The translations under genes and the position numbers were made by a program. Of a DNA stretch of 64,000 nt, positions 12,506 to 23,214 are shown one piece after another. Origin of the DNA: Gymnopus androsaceus JB14. Taxonomy: Eukaryota; Basidiomycota; Agaricomycetes; Agaricales; Omphalotaceae. Positions within the stretch are counted from its first letter, which is position 1, and every line of letters begins with the position of its first letter. The stretch is taken from positions 164,970 to 228,969 of the forward strand of contig ML769439.1 of the NCBI GenBank assembly GCA_009733575.1, read 5' to 3'. Under the pieces are notes generated by a model. That model ran no database searches, was not told where the DNA came from, and saw only the letters and a program-made list of their open reading frames with translations.

Positions 12506-13663
12506 TTACTTTGAGGCTGTCCTCAGACTCCAGTCAAACAGAGTGAGGGAAAAGGAAAATGAAAAACAAAAAATTAAAAAGAGAAAAAGACATGTTGCGA
12601 ATGGAATGGAATGTAGGTAAACAGTAGTAGCAGGCGAGTCAACAAAAACGTAAGAAAAATATAGTAGCGAGACCGAGACACGAAAGTAGAGGAAGGCGAA
12701 TGGGAATAGATGATGCAGGATGTGAGGAAGGAGGGTAGGGAAAGATGGATGCGGGATTGGATACAATGACACCTTGGATATCATCTTCTTCACTATTGAT
12801 CCCAATGCAGGTAAGCTTTGCCAGACGCCAGCGTTCATCTTCAGATACACCATGTAGTCTAATCCAAAGTAGTTCAATACTTGGCAAGGATTATTGATGA
12901 AGACTGGATGTTTATCATAAATCAAATCTGCAATAGAACATAAATGATTGTCAGTAATCATTTTTTGAAAGGAATAGCGAGACAACATGTGGCAAGGGAA
13001 ACAAATCAAAAGAATGAATAATAAGGGATGGGAATGTCGAAACAGACTGCTGGTCAGAATAGTCAGAATACAAGGTGAAGAATAACAAAATAATAATAAA
13101 ATGGTATACGCAGGGCTTATGATCTTCTCGAGGGGAAGTACTTTGAATATTGGCCTATCAATCTTCAGGGATATTTGTTGAGTCGGACTTGATGGTAAAT
13201 CGCAATTGAAGTTAACCAGGGCTTGAGCTGACGAGTCAGGGTCCTTTCTCGGAATATGAAGTAGCTTCCCAGAGGGAGGTACTTTGGCTGAAACTGGTGG
13301 TGCGTCACGTTTCCTAGACAGAACGGAAATGCCAAGAGGCAATAAAGCAGGACTTGAGATATGAAGTTGTGTCAATAGAGGTCTTGGTACCACCAAAGGA
13401 CTTGAATATCATATGTTTGGCGGTTTTGAGGGAGCTGGTACAAGCTGATATTGGGGAGGCAGATCCAATTCCACTCCATCCGCTGGTTCAGAATCATCAG
13501 TTTGAATGGAGGCAATGTTTAAGGAGGGTCTAATCTGATCTGTGGTTTCAAGCTGATTATCAGTATTATCGTCGATATTCTGGAAACATGAAGAAACAGT
13601 GAAAACATTTCCATTGAGCACCTGATACCCAGCTCCGTAAGAGAGGGAAACTGCGTTCGTCAT
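12506..13663 (-). CDS. Unrecognised proline-rich reading frames, downstream of the 408-codon frame
   Basis: A frame opens at an ATG at 13663 (MTNAVSLSYGAGYQVLNGNV...) and stops at 13409. A second long frame (13396-12506) contains PPSGKLLHIPRKDPDSSAQA and SLKIDRPIFKVLPLEK. It then runs into repeat copy 2 at 12881, where the last part becomes sequence also found in copy 1. The two frames are probably exons of one gene or element gene, but the splice sites are unclear. No domain is recognised. Because its 3' part lies in repeated DNA, it may be transposon-derived. Confidence 0.35.
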
Positions 13664-13744
13664 TGTGCAACTCTTTTGCGAATCAAATCACTCGCTATCA
13701 ACATGTAATGTCTGCACAAGACCACCTTGGGTAACACCACCCCA

Positions 13745-14941
13745 CTATGGCAGCTCCATCCCATTACATAATGTATAGCAACCAATCCAATCCCAAACAA
13801 GAATACCTTTGTGGACAAGCTTACCAGTTTCGCTGCACCTACTAGGGCTGAAAGGATCTGCGTGCTCTTGTCTGCACATGAAACATCTAGGTGCATCCAT
13901 ATCTGAATCATAGCTTGGGGACAGCAGTCTTTGATCCTTGTCGATAAGGGTGATGGTAATCTCGTTGGGATGTTTGAAGGGAGCTTTGTACTTGTTTGTT
14001 GTTATGACTGAGACAATATCGGAGACCTTCACCTTGTTGGTCATTTTCAGACTAGGTGCCAGCGTAATTGGGTCTTTGTATTCGGCATGTTGATACGGAT
14101 TCCAGTTGAGGGCTTCCATCCCAAATTGAGTCTGCATTGGAACAGGTACCATCGGAACTGAAAGGCCTAGATGCAAGTTGATAATGGATACTGGGCTGAT
14201 TGCAGGAACCGGAACATGAATTTCTGGAACAAAATCTTTGTCAGTCTTGAGATAATAGGAGAAGAAATCATCGAAATCATCATTCGGAACCTCATCAGAC
14301 ACGTTTGATACCTTGCATTCCACTCTGGTTTGTTCCACTCCAGTTCGACCAAGCATAGTATTTGTGGTGAGAGAAGTCAAGTAAGATTGACTTTGCGATG
14401 AATTTTCACTAGAAACATCAGCAGTCAGAATTGGGAAGTGTTTTGCAAACCCATTGCCTTGGAGAAAATTAATCTGTGCTTCGGAAAATAGATCAAGACA
14501 GGTCAGTGGTATGGGAAAAGGACAATCAGATAGAACAGTAAGAATTGACAAGCCTCGTAAGGGCTTCATGTCCTTTGGAAAGATGTCCTGGAGGAATACA
14601 AAGAGCCACACAGCATCTGGATGGGGGTAGCTGTACATGTCAAACCGATTGGTGAGGCAATCATACAAATGAGGTGGGAGAATGTATGGGAACAGGATAT
14701 TCATCTCGGGAAAAGTCAATAGGTCAATATGAATAAGAGCGTAAGAAATAAAGAGATAACCAGCAAAGAACGCGTCAAAGCTCTTGGATGTCAGGCATTC
14801 GACGTGTTTCCACAGGATACAGTAGGTGGAAAGATATTCGAGTGTAAGCTCGGTCATGACAACGTCATGGAACGTGAATGTGTCGGTCAAGCCTGGTATT
14901 GGGAACAGTATGGTGAGACGAGAAAACGGATCAGTAGTCAT
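13745..14941 (-). CDS. Unrecognised protein, about 400 aa, with a C-terminal Cys cluster
   Basis: One long frame starting at an ATG at 14941 (MTTDPFSRLTILFPIPGLTD). The first 160 residues are hydrophobic and aromatic and appear globular. The middle is acidic (SDEVPNDDFDDFFSYYLKTD). The C-terminus holds PRCFMCRQEHADPFSPSRCS, a CxxC...H...C pattern that could be a small zinc-binding motif. A GT site at 13806 and an AG at 13745-13750 suggest a short intron and a small extra exon that I could not frame. The gene sits between the third partial recombinase copy and repeat copy 2, so it may be cargo or an inserted host gene. Function unknown. Confidence 0.5.
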   Translation of the reverse strand: MTTDPFSRLTILFPIPGLTDTFTFHDVVMTELTLEYLSTYCILWKHVECLTSKSFDAFFAGYLFISYALIHIDLLTFPEMNILFPYILPPHLYDCLTNRFDMYSYPHPDAVWLFVFLQDIFPKDMKPLRGLSILTVLSDCPFPIPLTCLDLFSEAQINFLQGNGFAKHFPILTADVSSENSSQSQSYLTSLTTNTMLGRTGVEQTRVECKVSNVSDEVPNDDFDDFFSYYLKTDKDFVPEIHVPVPAISPVSIINLHLGLSVPMVPVPMQTQFGMEALNWNPYQHAEYKDPITLAPSLKMTNKVKVSDIVSVITTNKYKAPFKHPNEITITLIDKDQRLLSPSYDSDMDAPRCFMCRQEHADPFSPSRCSETGKLVHKGILVWDWIGCYTLCNGMELP

Positions 14942-15108
14942 GATGAAATCTTGTGTGTGTTGGATTGGCAAGGAAAATATGATTGTGAAGCGAGGTTGGA
15001 GAGATAATGTGTGAGTGAAGCTGATGTCGAACTATCAACGTGAAGGTGAACGAAACAGATGGCTTGACTGCGGGATACTAGCCCCCTGTGGTGGTCACCA
15101 CTGTGGAA

Positions 15109-15800
15109 GAGGAGTCTGTCCAAAGATGGAACGGAAGGGGTTGCTAGCTGGGCCGAGCTGGTTGTTCACCTGTGAAAGAGGCAACGACGCGTCTACAGAG
15201 CACGACGATGACCTAGCAGCAGGATAATGCGCTGAAAACAATAGGAGACTCACCAAAGGAGTCCCTGCCAAGTCTTGGAGCAAACACCTAGTTCGTTATT
15301 GAACTGCGCGTGTGTTAGAGACAGTTAGCGGATATAAGTCAACTCTAGAAGAGATGACTTGAACAATGTTGCTCGAGGTTGTTAGCTCGTTGGCGCAGAT
15401 AAAGACACGTTGGTCTTTAGATGGTCGTGGTTTGGGTTCAAGAAGGGAATTTATTAGGTAAGCGCCAAAGCGCGGGGAAAGTATGGGGTAAAGTAACAGA
15501 AACTACACCAAATAAGGAAACTATTACGGTAACTGTCCTCTCGGTCGCTCCTCCAGGCCCAGATGCATTTGGAATCCTCCATCGAGCCGGGTTACCTCTT
15601 GATGCGATCCTGCACATTGAATGGAGGTGGACAAAGCTTCCCGCAAAGTTGCTCAGGCTCTGGTGATGGCTGGAGGACCGGACTCGTTGGGATCATCCTG
15701 GCATGTCAAAACCCTTTGGCCATGATGAAATAGTGAGTAAGAGAGGTAAAGGAGAAATGTGGTACGTATTGGGTGTCAATGAGTGGAGCAAATGACACTT
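15109..15800. repeat. Third, partial copy of the recombinase-proximal repeat segment
   Basis: Homologous to about 7710-8405 and 11806-12500, beginning at GAAGAGGAGTC and ending at AATGACACTT. On the right it continues into recombinase coding sequence rather than the AT-rich segment found in the other copies, so this is the copy in its original context. On the left it breaks at about 15108, before the catalytic C-terminal exon. Confidence 0.85.
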
Positions 15801-15825
15801 CCACACTGGTGTAACCGGGCTGAGG

Positions 15826-16744
15826 TAGTCATGGGCACGAATGCCGAGTGTCTGCGAATATTCATGAATACATTCGCATTTGGCACTCAAATGTTGAATG
15901 TTTGTTGTTGAAACATTCACATTTACATGAATGCATAGTTGAATGCAAATATCCATTTCAAGGTAGCAAACATTTGATCTTAGAACTTCGAATATATTCA
16001 AATATATTTGAGTGCATTCGAGTTAAAGACTTAATAGCTCAATACCAATACAAAAAAAGTAAATAATCATGTTAAAATACTTTATTAATACTATAAACAT
16101 AATGCATATACATCTCTAAATGCTATTGTAAGCTACAAATTTGTGACAGCATTGTGAATTGAACCCTACTGGCCAGCTATCACAGGAAGGCCTGACCTTA
16201 ATCCAGAGTCGGCGCCCATGACCACTAAGCCATATAGATTTGATTACCTTAAGATGTCAATAACATTATATACCCATTCAAACATAGCATTATTGAGCTG
16301 TATTAAGTATTTGAGTGAGAAGCTATAACATGGACAAGCATCATTGCAACGAGCACTTGACATGGCGCTTGTCTATTTCATAAATGGCACTGTAACTAAC
16401 CTAGATAGCATTATTAAGCTGTATTAAGTGTTTTAGTGAGAAGCCAAACATAGACAAGCATCATTGCAATGAGCACATGACACAGTACTTGCCTAATTCC
16501 ATAAATGGCATTTTACCACATTGTAATGAACCTAGTTTTGATTGACCGGCTTGACTGGCAATACATTTAAATATATTCGAATATAATATTCTTATACATT
16601 TGACATTCAAGGCATTCACATTTGCAAATGTTTGCATGAAAAACATTTGAATGTGCACTCAAATGCAAATATCCTGATTTGGGGCATGAGTATTCACACC
16701 TTGAATGTTGAATGCATTCGAATGCGCATTCGTGCCCATGTCTA
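15826..16744. mobile_element. Complete 919-bp hAT-type MITE with 8-bp TSD
   Basis: The left end TAGTCATGGGCACGAATGC (15826-15844) and the inverse of the right end (16726-16744, TAGACATGGGCACGAATGC) form 19-bp TIRs with one mismatch. GGCTGAGG is duplicated exactly at 15818-15825 and 16745-16752. An 8-bp duplication and TAG-starting TIRs are hAT characters. Inside is a tandem duplication of about 121 bp (16285-16526). There is no transposase. The element interrupts the recombinase frame of the Ngaro-like element: the reading KEVVYSPQP continues on the other side. Confidence 0.92.
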
Positions 16745-17708
16745 GGCTGAGGGGAGTAGACAACTTCCTTGCCTCTCGACTGCTTTGTTTTGGTTTTTGG
16801 GAGCCTGAGCTTCCTATCACCATTCTGGTTGGGAGCATTCAGGTCCTTGACTGTGGGAAGCTCGGAAGGGTTGAAGTCTGCAGGGTTGGAGGACTGGGGA
16901 AGAATCTCACCACCCCTGAGCTGACCATAAAAACAACCCACGCTGACTGCTGCCATGACATGGTCTAAGCCACATGAGCCCGATAGGTCCAGCTCATCAA
17001 ATAGGGTACTGAGGTGCTCTTTCTTCACAGGAGGTCTCTGATCGCGGAATGAGGAGGCAGGAGCTCTGCATTCAATGCCATTGAGAATGTTCCGTAGGTT
17101 GTTTCCCCCTTCCCATGCAAGACCTCTTCTCTGGACCCAGCTCTTGACCACTGAAACCTTGGCTTTCGTGGTTCCACCAGCTAATTTCCTGGCGAACAAT
17201 GCAGCAAAATTACAAAGCGTGTTCTCTGAAGGCAAAAGAACATCCTCTTCAGTTAGACCCCGGTTGGCTGCCCAGACCAGGAATTCTGCTGTGTACTGCA
17301 GCTTCCTCTGCCTGGTCTTGTCTGAGACTGTGGCATCCATCACATTTCTCGCATTCTGGTTGAGCATGGTTGTTGGATTGGCTGGGAGAGCATTCTCATG
17401 GTTGTCAAAGTGTACTCGGCAAGGGGCTGTGGATTGGGCAGTGTTCTGGTCAGTGTTATGGATGAATTTGTGATGGAAAGGTGGCATGGTGTAGCAAGTG
17501 TGAAAGGTAGGGGGATGTAAGGATGAAGATGCTATCGGGTGGCAAAGGTTTGAAAGAAAGAGCAAGAGAGTCACAATCTGTGACCGTTACTTGTCTCAGG
17601 TGATTTCAGCATGATCAGAAAGGTCCCTGGTATTATTGGGTAGTGTTTGCGGATCGTGAGTATGCATAATAGGTAGTACAAACAATTCTATGAGTACATG
17701 TAATATGT

Positions 17709-20700
17709 CTAGTGAGAATCTAGACGAGGGTCATTAGGTTGAATCGAGTTGTGAATATAGGGTTTCAGGTGTCGTGGTACAGATGGAGGGTGAGCATGAA
17801 GTTGTTTATGCAGGGGAAAGGCACCTCTCGAAGGTGCATCTGCTGGGTTGTCATGAGTGGAGACCCAAACGCAGTCTATCCACACTTTAAACTCCTGCAT
17901 AAGCTCGATGATCTTTCTCAGAATGGGATTGATCTTGTAGCCCCTCAAACTGCCCTTCTTGAGAGCTCCCACAACACTGATGTTGTCAGAACGAAGGTGG
18001 ACACAGACACTTTGGAAACTGGAAGATATAAGGGTCCAGAGAGTGAGTTCTACCGCGACCATTTCCCACCAACCAATATGGCATTAATATGCAGAATTTT
18101 TGGCAAGTCTTCAAGAACGTGATTCTTGACAATTTTGCTTCTAGAGACAGTATAAGAGAGCTATAGTGAGCCCGAGCTGATAGCTGTAATGAGTCTAATA
18201 AGTGTGGAAGTACTCGGACCAACAGAGCCACAGTATTAAACTGAATATCAGCTCTAAGTAGTTTGTAGGAATCCGTAGTCCAGTAGCGGAGTCTTACTGG
18301 CATTTCAACACCAGAACTCATATTAAAAGAGGCACATCGCCCAAATAGACTCGAGCTCCAAAGGATACACTCTGAAGACAAGTAACTCAGGGATTATGGA
18401 AGGATATAAACTTTGCAAAACGGGACAGAACCAATTCCAGTGGGCTGATGCCAAGATTGTCATGATAGCTGAAGGATACTTCAAAGCTTGATACCGAGGA
18501 AGTGCTAATAATCTGTTTGGTGCCAAACAAATGGATAACTGGTGTATGCTGACAGAACGAAACAAGAACAGGAGGATTGATGAAGCCAAGAAAGTATACG
18601 TAGACCCTCAAAGTGACGTGTACCAGTATCGGAAGGCATATGTGTCTGCCAAGAAATGGAAGAAACGACGTGTAATAGACAGAGATTCAAGCTAGGAGAA
18701 TAACACCATACATTAGTTAGTGTTTTCCCGCATGAATATGCTGCAGGGATATAGAGATATGGGTATGATTGGAAAGCTACGAGGATGGAGAATGATAATA
18801 CAAAAGAAGGAAAGGAGGACACAATAAGTTATGACAAGAAACAGAACTATGATGGGATTTGATTGAGCACGGCATTGGACATGCGTCAGCTACATAGCAG
18901 TACACATCGCCCAGGAAAGGACCAAAGGTGTATAACCCAGATAGAAATAGGGTATAATGCCTATAAGAAGCAGATGAACAGACATTAGGGTTGCAGATAT
19001 ATGCATATATGGACTACTTTATTATAATTTCTCCTTTTCTGAATAAGTTGTACCATTTCTCCGGATTCTTGAAGTACCTTATTATTTAACCAGCGTCTGG
19101 CCGAGAGTAGTATAAAAGCCTAGCTATATTTCCTTTGCAAAACAAGTTACCTTTGGACCTCATTTGCTGCTAGTGTGAATCCTCGTTGATGTAGCTACGG
19201 CTGAGACAGGAAAGATACCACTCCCTTGTGAACCAAAGTAATACTTCGTGTGGTATGGAAAAGAGTTGTTTATTGTGCCCAGCATTAGAGACTTATAATC
19301 CTGACAACTGTGAAAACCCCAGACTTATACCAAGTCAAATTGTTGTTTTAGTTTTGAGGAGTCTAGTGTGACCACCGAGAAACAACCATCTGTTGCGACT
19401 GAGCTCAGGTGTACAGGAAACAAACTGTCTGTTGTCCTGAGTGGTTTTGCCCTACTGTTGGGAATCACTTTGTTGAACCAAGCCATATTTTTGATGGTTC
19501 TTTTTGTTGTCATTGTTATATTGTTGCCCCTGTCATTGCCCCAAATCAGTATAGATTGATTAGAAAAGGAGTTCCTATCCTTCAATTGTCTACCAGCATC
19601 ACTTCAAGAAACACCAGTCACTTTTGAGAGACAAATAGAGTATTTTCTTTGCAGGACCTTTGACAATGCACCCTTGCTATTTAAATTGATAGCCAAACCC
19701 CCCTGTGTTCCAATCGCTTAGTGTTGATTACTCTACACTATTTGAACCAATGGACCCACAGCATGTTAGTGTTTCGCGTCTACCCAACCAGGCTTGTATT
19801 CCCATGCAAGCCATTTTCTGTTGATGACAAGACCAATCCCCCATGACATTGAGGCATCCACAACGAGGTCAATGTTAATAGGATTGGGGAGCTGGATCAT
19901 TTCCATTCCAACAAATGGCTGGTGTAAGAGGTCGTTCCACCAGTCAATGTCTTCTTGGAGTTTGCCAGGATGGAATGAGGAATAAAGTGCTTGGCGGATT
20001 TGAAGCTGGAGTGGAAGTTGAAGAGGTTGATTAATCTTGTCTTCCCAGTAGGAACAACAAGGGTGATGTGATTGAGCGTCCCAATGAGTTCCTCCACCTT
20101 GTCCATGGACTGTTGTTCTTTCGCGACCCAAGGGGCTAGCCGAGCAATGTACTTCTCCTCCTTCTCTTCTGGGAGTTGTACTGTCTTCTCCTCGATGTGC
20201 CAGAGGAAGCTGATGTATTTGAAGAGGGATGTGAAGGGAACAAATTTACTTGGTGTCCACGGCCAGCCTAGAATGGCGGCAGTGAACCATATGAGGGAGT
20301 TGTCATAGGCAAATATGAAGGAGCCGTCTTTGTTCCATCTTGTAGGGTATCAGAAGAACACCATGTCATCCACCCACTTGAGCAGGGCTTCAACGCCCTT
20401 GTACTTGAGGATCCAGGCCATGGCATCTACAACATGACCCCAGATGCCTGGTGCTAGTCTCTTTCCAAAGTTGAGCATGAGATTGAGGTGGATGAGGCCA
20501 TCAAGCATGAGTGTGATGAATCAGCAGGTGGAGGGGTGAATGGGTATGTTTCAAAAAGCTGAGTCAATGTTGAAGATTGCAGCTTGAGTACCTGTAGTGT
20601 TGGAAGCGTTAGAAATGTCCATTAGAATTCCAAGTGAGTTAGTATACCTGGAGGGGCCTCAGCTACCATCAGATAGCACTCGGAGAAGGATCCCCAATCA

Positions 20701-21050
20701 CAAGGGACATTGTTTGCATCTATAAGAGCATTGATGAAGATTTCTGATGCATCAAATTCAATCAGAGGGAGAGGGTGACTGTTGGTGGGAGGAGAGTGGG
20801 TAGCACACAGAAAGTCTGGAGGTAGGGTTTTTTGTGGGAAGGAGTGGTCAATAACAATATGGAATTTGCCAGGTTGTTATTCAATGACAGCCATGGGAGC
20901 TGTTGTGAAGTTACCAATCTGAGCCTGAAGCTCATTGGGATGAACGGGCATGAGATTCTACCCAATTCCATTTCTTGTGCAAATTTTGCATGTATGACAT
21001 TAGCATGTTGTTCTGTTTTGTAATAGTTTGGTGGGATGTAAGTCAATGCG
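17709..21050 (-). pseudogene. Reverse transcriptase-RNase H of the Ngaro-like element, split and decayed
   Basis: From 21046 leftward: MTYIPPNYYKTEQHANVIHA, then RT fingers and palm including AIFNIDSAF, LMLNFGKRLAPGIWGHVVD, and the catalytic WVDDM (20362-20376). RNase H follows, with VDASMSWGIGLVI near 19860. The RNase H domain is cut at about 19775 by an insertion and resumes at about 18085 (GWWEMVAVELTL, then HLRSDNISVVGALKKGSLRG and THDNPADAPSRG), ending at 17709. Several in-frame TGA codons sit where Arg or Trp is expected (for example VFF-stop-YPT and SAF-stop-NIPIHP), consistent with C-to-T decay. Confidence 0.88.
18086..19775. mobile_element. Unclassified insertion inside the RNase H region
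   Basis: About 1.7 kb separates the two halves of the RNase H domain. No coding family is recognised, and I could not find convincing TIRs or LTRs. A 29-bp stretch at 18155-18183 (AGAGAGCTATAGTGAGCCCG and following) recurs at 8871-8899 between the two 3.9-kb repeats, so it belongs to a dispersed family. A TATAAAAG box near 19110 could be an LTR promoter, but this is weak. Boundaries are approximate. Confidence 0.5.
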
Positions 21051-21189
21051 AGTGAGAAATTATCAAGACCAGTATGGAAACCTTCTTTGAGACCTTTTGG
21101 AATCCTGGCAAACTTCTGAGGAGCATTGGATTCCTCCAGAAGTTGCTTCCATGCCTCGGGAATGAGAGGTGTGGAGAAATGAATGTCGT

Positions 21190-22274
21190 TAACATGGGTG
21201 CTCCTGGGCTACATGTTCCAAGGAGCCACACAATCCGCACATGTGGGTGAATGTTCATTGTGGCTTGGTGCAAGTGGAGGGACCATTGAAGCTGACGCAG
21301 TAGGCATTTCTATCTGAGTCAACAAATTGGCAACCAGATTTCTGCAGGAAGTTGGAGGATTTTGGTTTGTGGTGGTTCCAGTTGTGCTCATAGGAACCGC
21401 ATAGATAGCACTTTTACTTGGGATTCGAGGGTGAGTTCTCTTTTGAGGATGATTCTCCATCTCAAAAGGAGCTCTTCTGACCTTTTCCTTGACCCCTGGA
21501 GGAGGGTTGCGAGGATGAATTGGACTGCTTCTGGTTCTTCCATTGGGTCTCCTCCTCCTTCACCTTGAGAGTCTGCCAGGAGAGAAGAGATTCTTGGTAG
21601 AGACCTGAGTGGAAGAGGTCAACATGGACATTGTCATTTGGGAAGGTGAACCATTGTTGGTAGGCTCTGTCAACATAGATTTTGTATATGTCAAAGTCAA
21701 GCTCAAAGTTGGATCAGTCCCGGACCATGTCAAGCATCACTTGGAACATGTCTGTGATGGCAAGCACCAGCTTGTGCCCTGGGGCAGCAGCTCCTTTAGG
21801 AATGAAGTGCTGGTGGATTGCTCTGGGTAAGCTCCGAGAGATGCTGTTGAAGTTGTTCATGTTGATCTGAGACAACAGGACTTCAGTGAACAACCTTGAT
21901 TTCACCTTGATGCCTCCGGAACCATCAAAGATAATAGCACTGGTGTCTGCAGACTCAATGGGTTTCAGAGTTGAGCCGGTGTAGTGGGATGCAAAGTAGG
22001 CCATTGGGATGAAGGTCTTCAGACCATTTCAAAGGGTGGAGGCAACAAGGTTGTTTGCAATGCTTTCCAAGCGGAAGGGCTCCGTGTAGGAGTATAGCTG
22101 GGCCCTGCTAGGATCGCACCAACTGCCTTTCAGATCTCCTTTCTCATCCACGTTTGTTGAATCTTTGCCAATGGGTAACCCAGGAGCCTGGGTGACCTGA
22201 TGGTTAGGAGTATGTGTCTCTCGTCTGTGGGGAGAGTGGGATTGACAACTCAAGTTGTACATGCTGCCATGCAT
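21190..22274 (-). pseudogene. Gag-like protein of the Ngaro-like element
   Basis: From about 22274: a N-terminal stretch, then KGSWCDPSRAQLYSYTEPFR, KVKSRLFTEVLLSQINMNNF and a capsid-like helical region. The C-terminal zinc knuckles are of the DIRS/Ngaro gag type: KCYLCGSYEHNWNHHKPK near 21385-21415, CVSFNGPSTCTKPQ, and MCGLCGSLEHVAQEH near 21195-21238. An in-frame TGA interrupts the second Cys cluster where Cys or Arg is expected, and the upstream frame is broken. Position and order (gag, RT-RH, recombinase) match Ngaro elements of basidiomycetes. Confidence 0.8.
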
Positions 22275-22429
22275 CTAGACTCGAGACTGCATGGAACTAG
22301 GGATAATAACCAGTCTCCCATTGGCAAGGAAAAACATAGAAATACTTCCAAGGGCTGTTCTGCTAAAGGAACTGGCGAGCCTTGTAAAAAGGCAAATGAC
22401 TCAAGTTGATTCTATAAGAGTGCCAGTTT

Positions 22430-23210
22430 TGTCTAAACAAATGAGACTCCATCCAACATGAATTAAACAAGGTTAAACAACCACACTGGGCCAAAATAAT
22501 GATTTCCGTACAGCCTGAACGAGGCATCGTGGGAAAAAACTGACACCCCCCCCTGCCCCGGTTCGTTGATCTATAGCCAACCATATGCTTACTTAAGCAA
22601 AGTGGCTTAACCCTAGCCCTGTATGATGTCTCTCCTATATTTAAACAGTGGGGGCAAGCCCCCACACCCCCAATTTCATCCTTATCCCTAACCCTAACCA
22701 CCTAACCCCCAACCCCTAACCCCACCTACTTAATCTCATGTGTTGACCAGGCTAGGGTTAGCTAGCACTAACCCTACCCTTAACTCTCCCACAGTCATGT
22801 GCTGACCAGGTCAGGGTTAGCTGACGCTAACCCTAACCCTAACTTTTCATCATCACATGCTTACTATGATGGTATGTCATGTGACAACTAATCTTATCTA
22901 TGTTTCCCATGGTCACATGCTCACTATATCATGTGACAACACAGTTGTTTAAAATTGTTTAAACAAAAAGGGCAGTGGCTAGTAGTAATTGGGATGTTTA
23001 AATATGTTTAATATTTGTTGGGCATATTCTTGGATGTTTAAGTATAACTGGACCAGATTACTGTTGATTCAGACCAAAAATCCCAAAAGTCAACCCAATC
23101 AAGGAAGACAAACGAACAAGGCAGGGAAATGTCAAGGCAAAACCATAGTATACATGCATATATGAACATTATTTATCTTGTCCTATTTTACTTACTCTGC
23201 ATCAGCAAAA
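22430..23210. repeat. Telomere-like satellite block 1
   Basis: Contains a GC-rich hairpin (GTGGGGGCAAGCCCCCAC, 22648-22665) followed by CCCTAA-type repeats to about 22735. Two tandem units of about 59 bp follow, each built as GACCAGG..AGGGTTAGC..GCTAACCCTAACCC, so each unit is itself palindromic. AT-rich sequence with GTTTAAAC-like words follows. No gene. Confidence 0.8.
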
Positions 23211-23214
23211 AGGG

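Larger units (their letters stand above)
8950..12881. repeat. Direct repeat unit, copy 2 (3.9 kb)
   Basis: Second copy of the unit at 4843-8784, separated from it by 165 bp (8785-8949). It starts abruptly within the MITE at GCGTAACGCGGGG, so the MITE left arm is missing. It has small indels relative to copy 1 (for example near 10683). The right boundary at 12881 joins the unrelated gene-like region 12882-14971. Confidence 0.9.
15109..17487 (-). pseudogene. Ngaro/DIRS-like tyrosine recombinase, interrupted by the hAT MITE
   Basis: The ATG at 17487 (MPPFHHKFIHNTDQ) begins a frame with a SAM-like core-binding domain (SDKTRQRKLQYTAEFLVWAA, then NTLCNFAALFARKLAGGTTK) and the first catalytic box GQLRGGEILP (Arg near 16915). 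The frame then runs into the MITE at 16744. After removing the MITE and one target duplication, sequence continues at 15817 and down to about 15109, where it breaks again before the HxxR-Tyr part. The recombinase would integrate the circular cDNA of such retroelements without an integrase. It cannot be functional as it stands. Confidence 0.85.

Noticed and set aside
16567..17487. Crypton (recombinase-only DNA transposon)
   Set aside because: Gag zinc knuckles, RT and RNase H lie directly upstream on the same strand, which fits a Ngaro/DIRS-like retroelement better.
18713..19320. Solo LTR within the RNase H insertion
   Set aside because: A TATAAAAG box and TGTTAG start were noted, but no matching TG...CA ends or target duplication could be established.
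22680..22860. Chromosome end (true telomere)
   Set aside because: Genes and transposons continue for more than 20 kb on both sides, and the arrays are short, mixed with other sequence and in both orientations.
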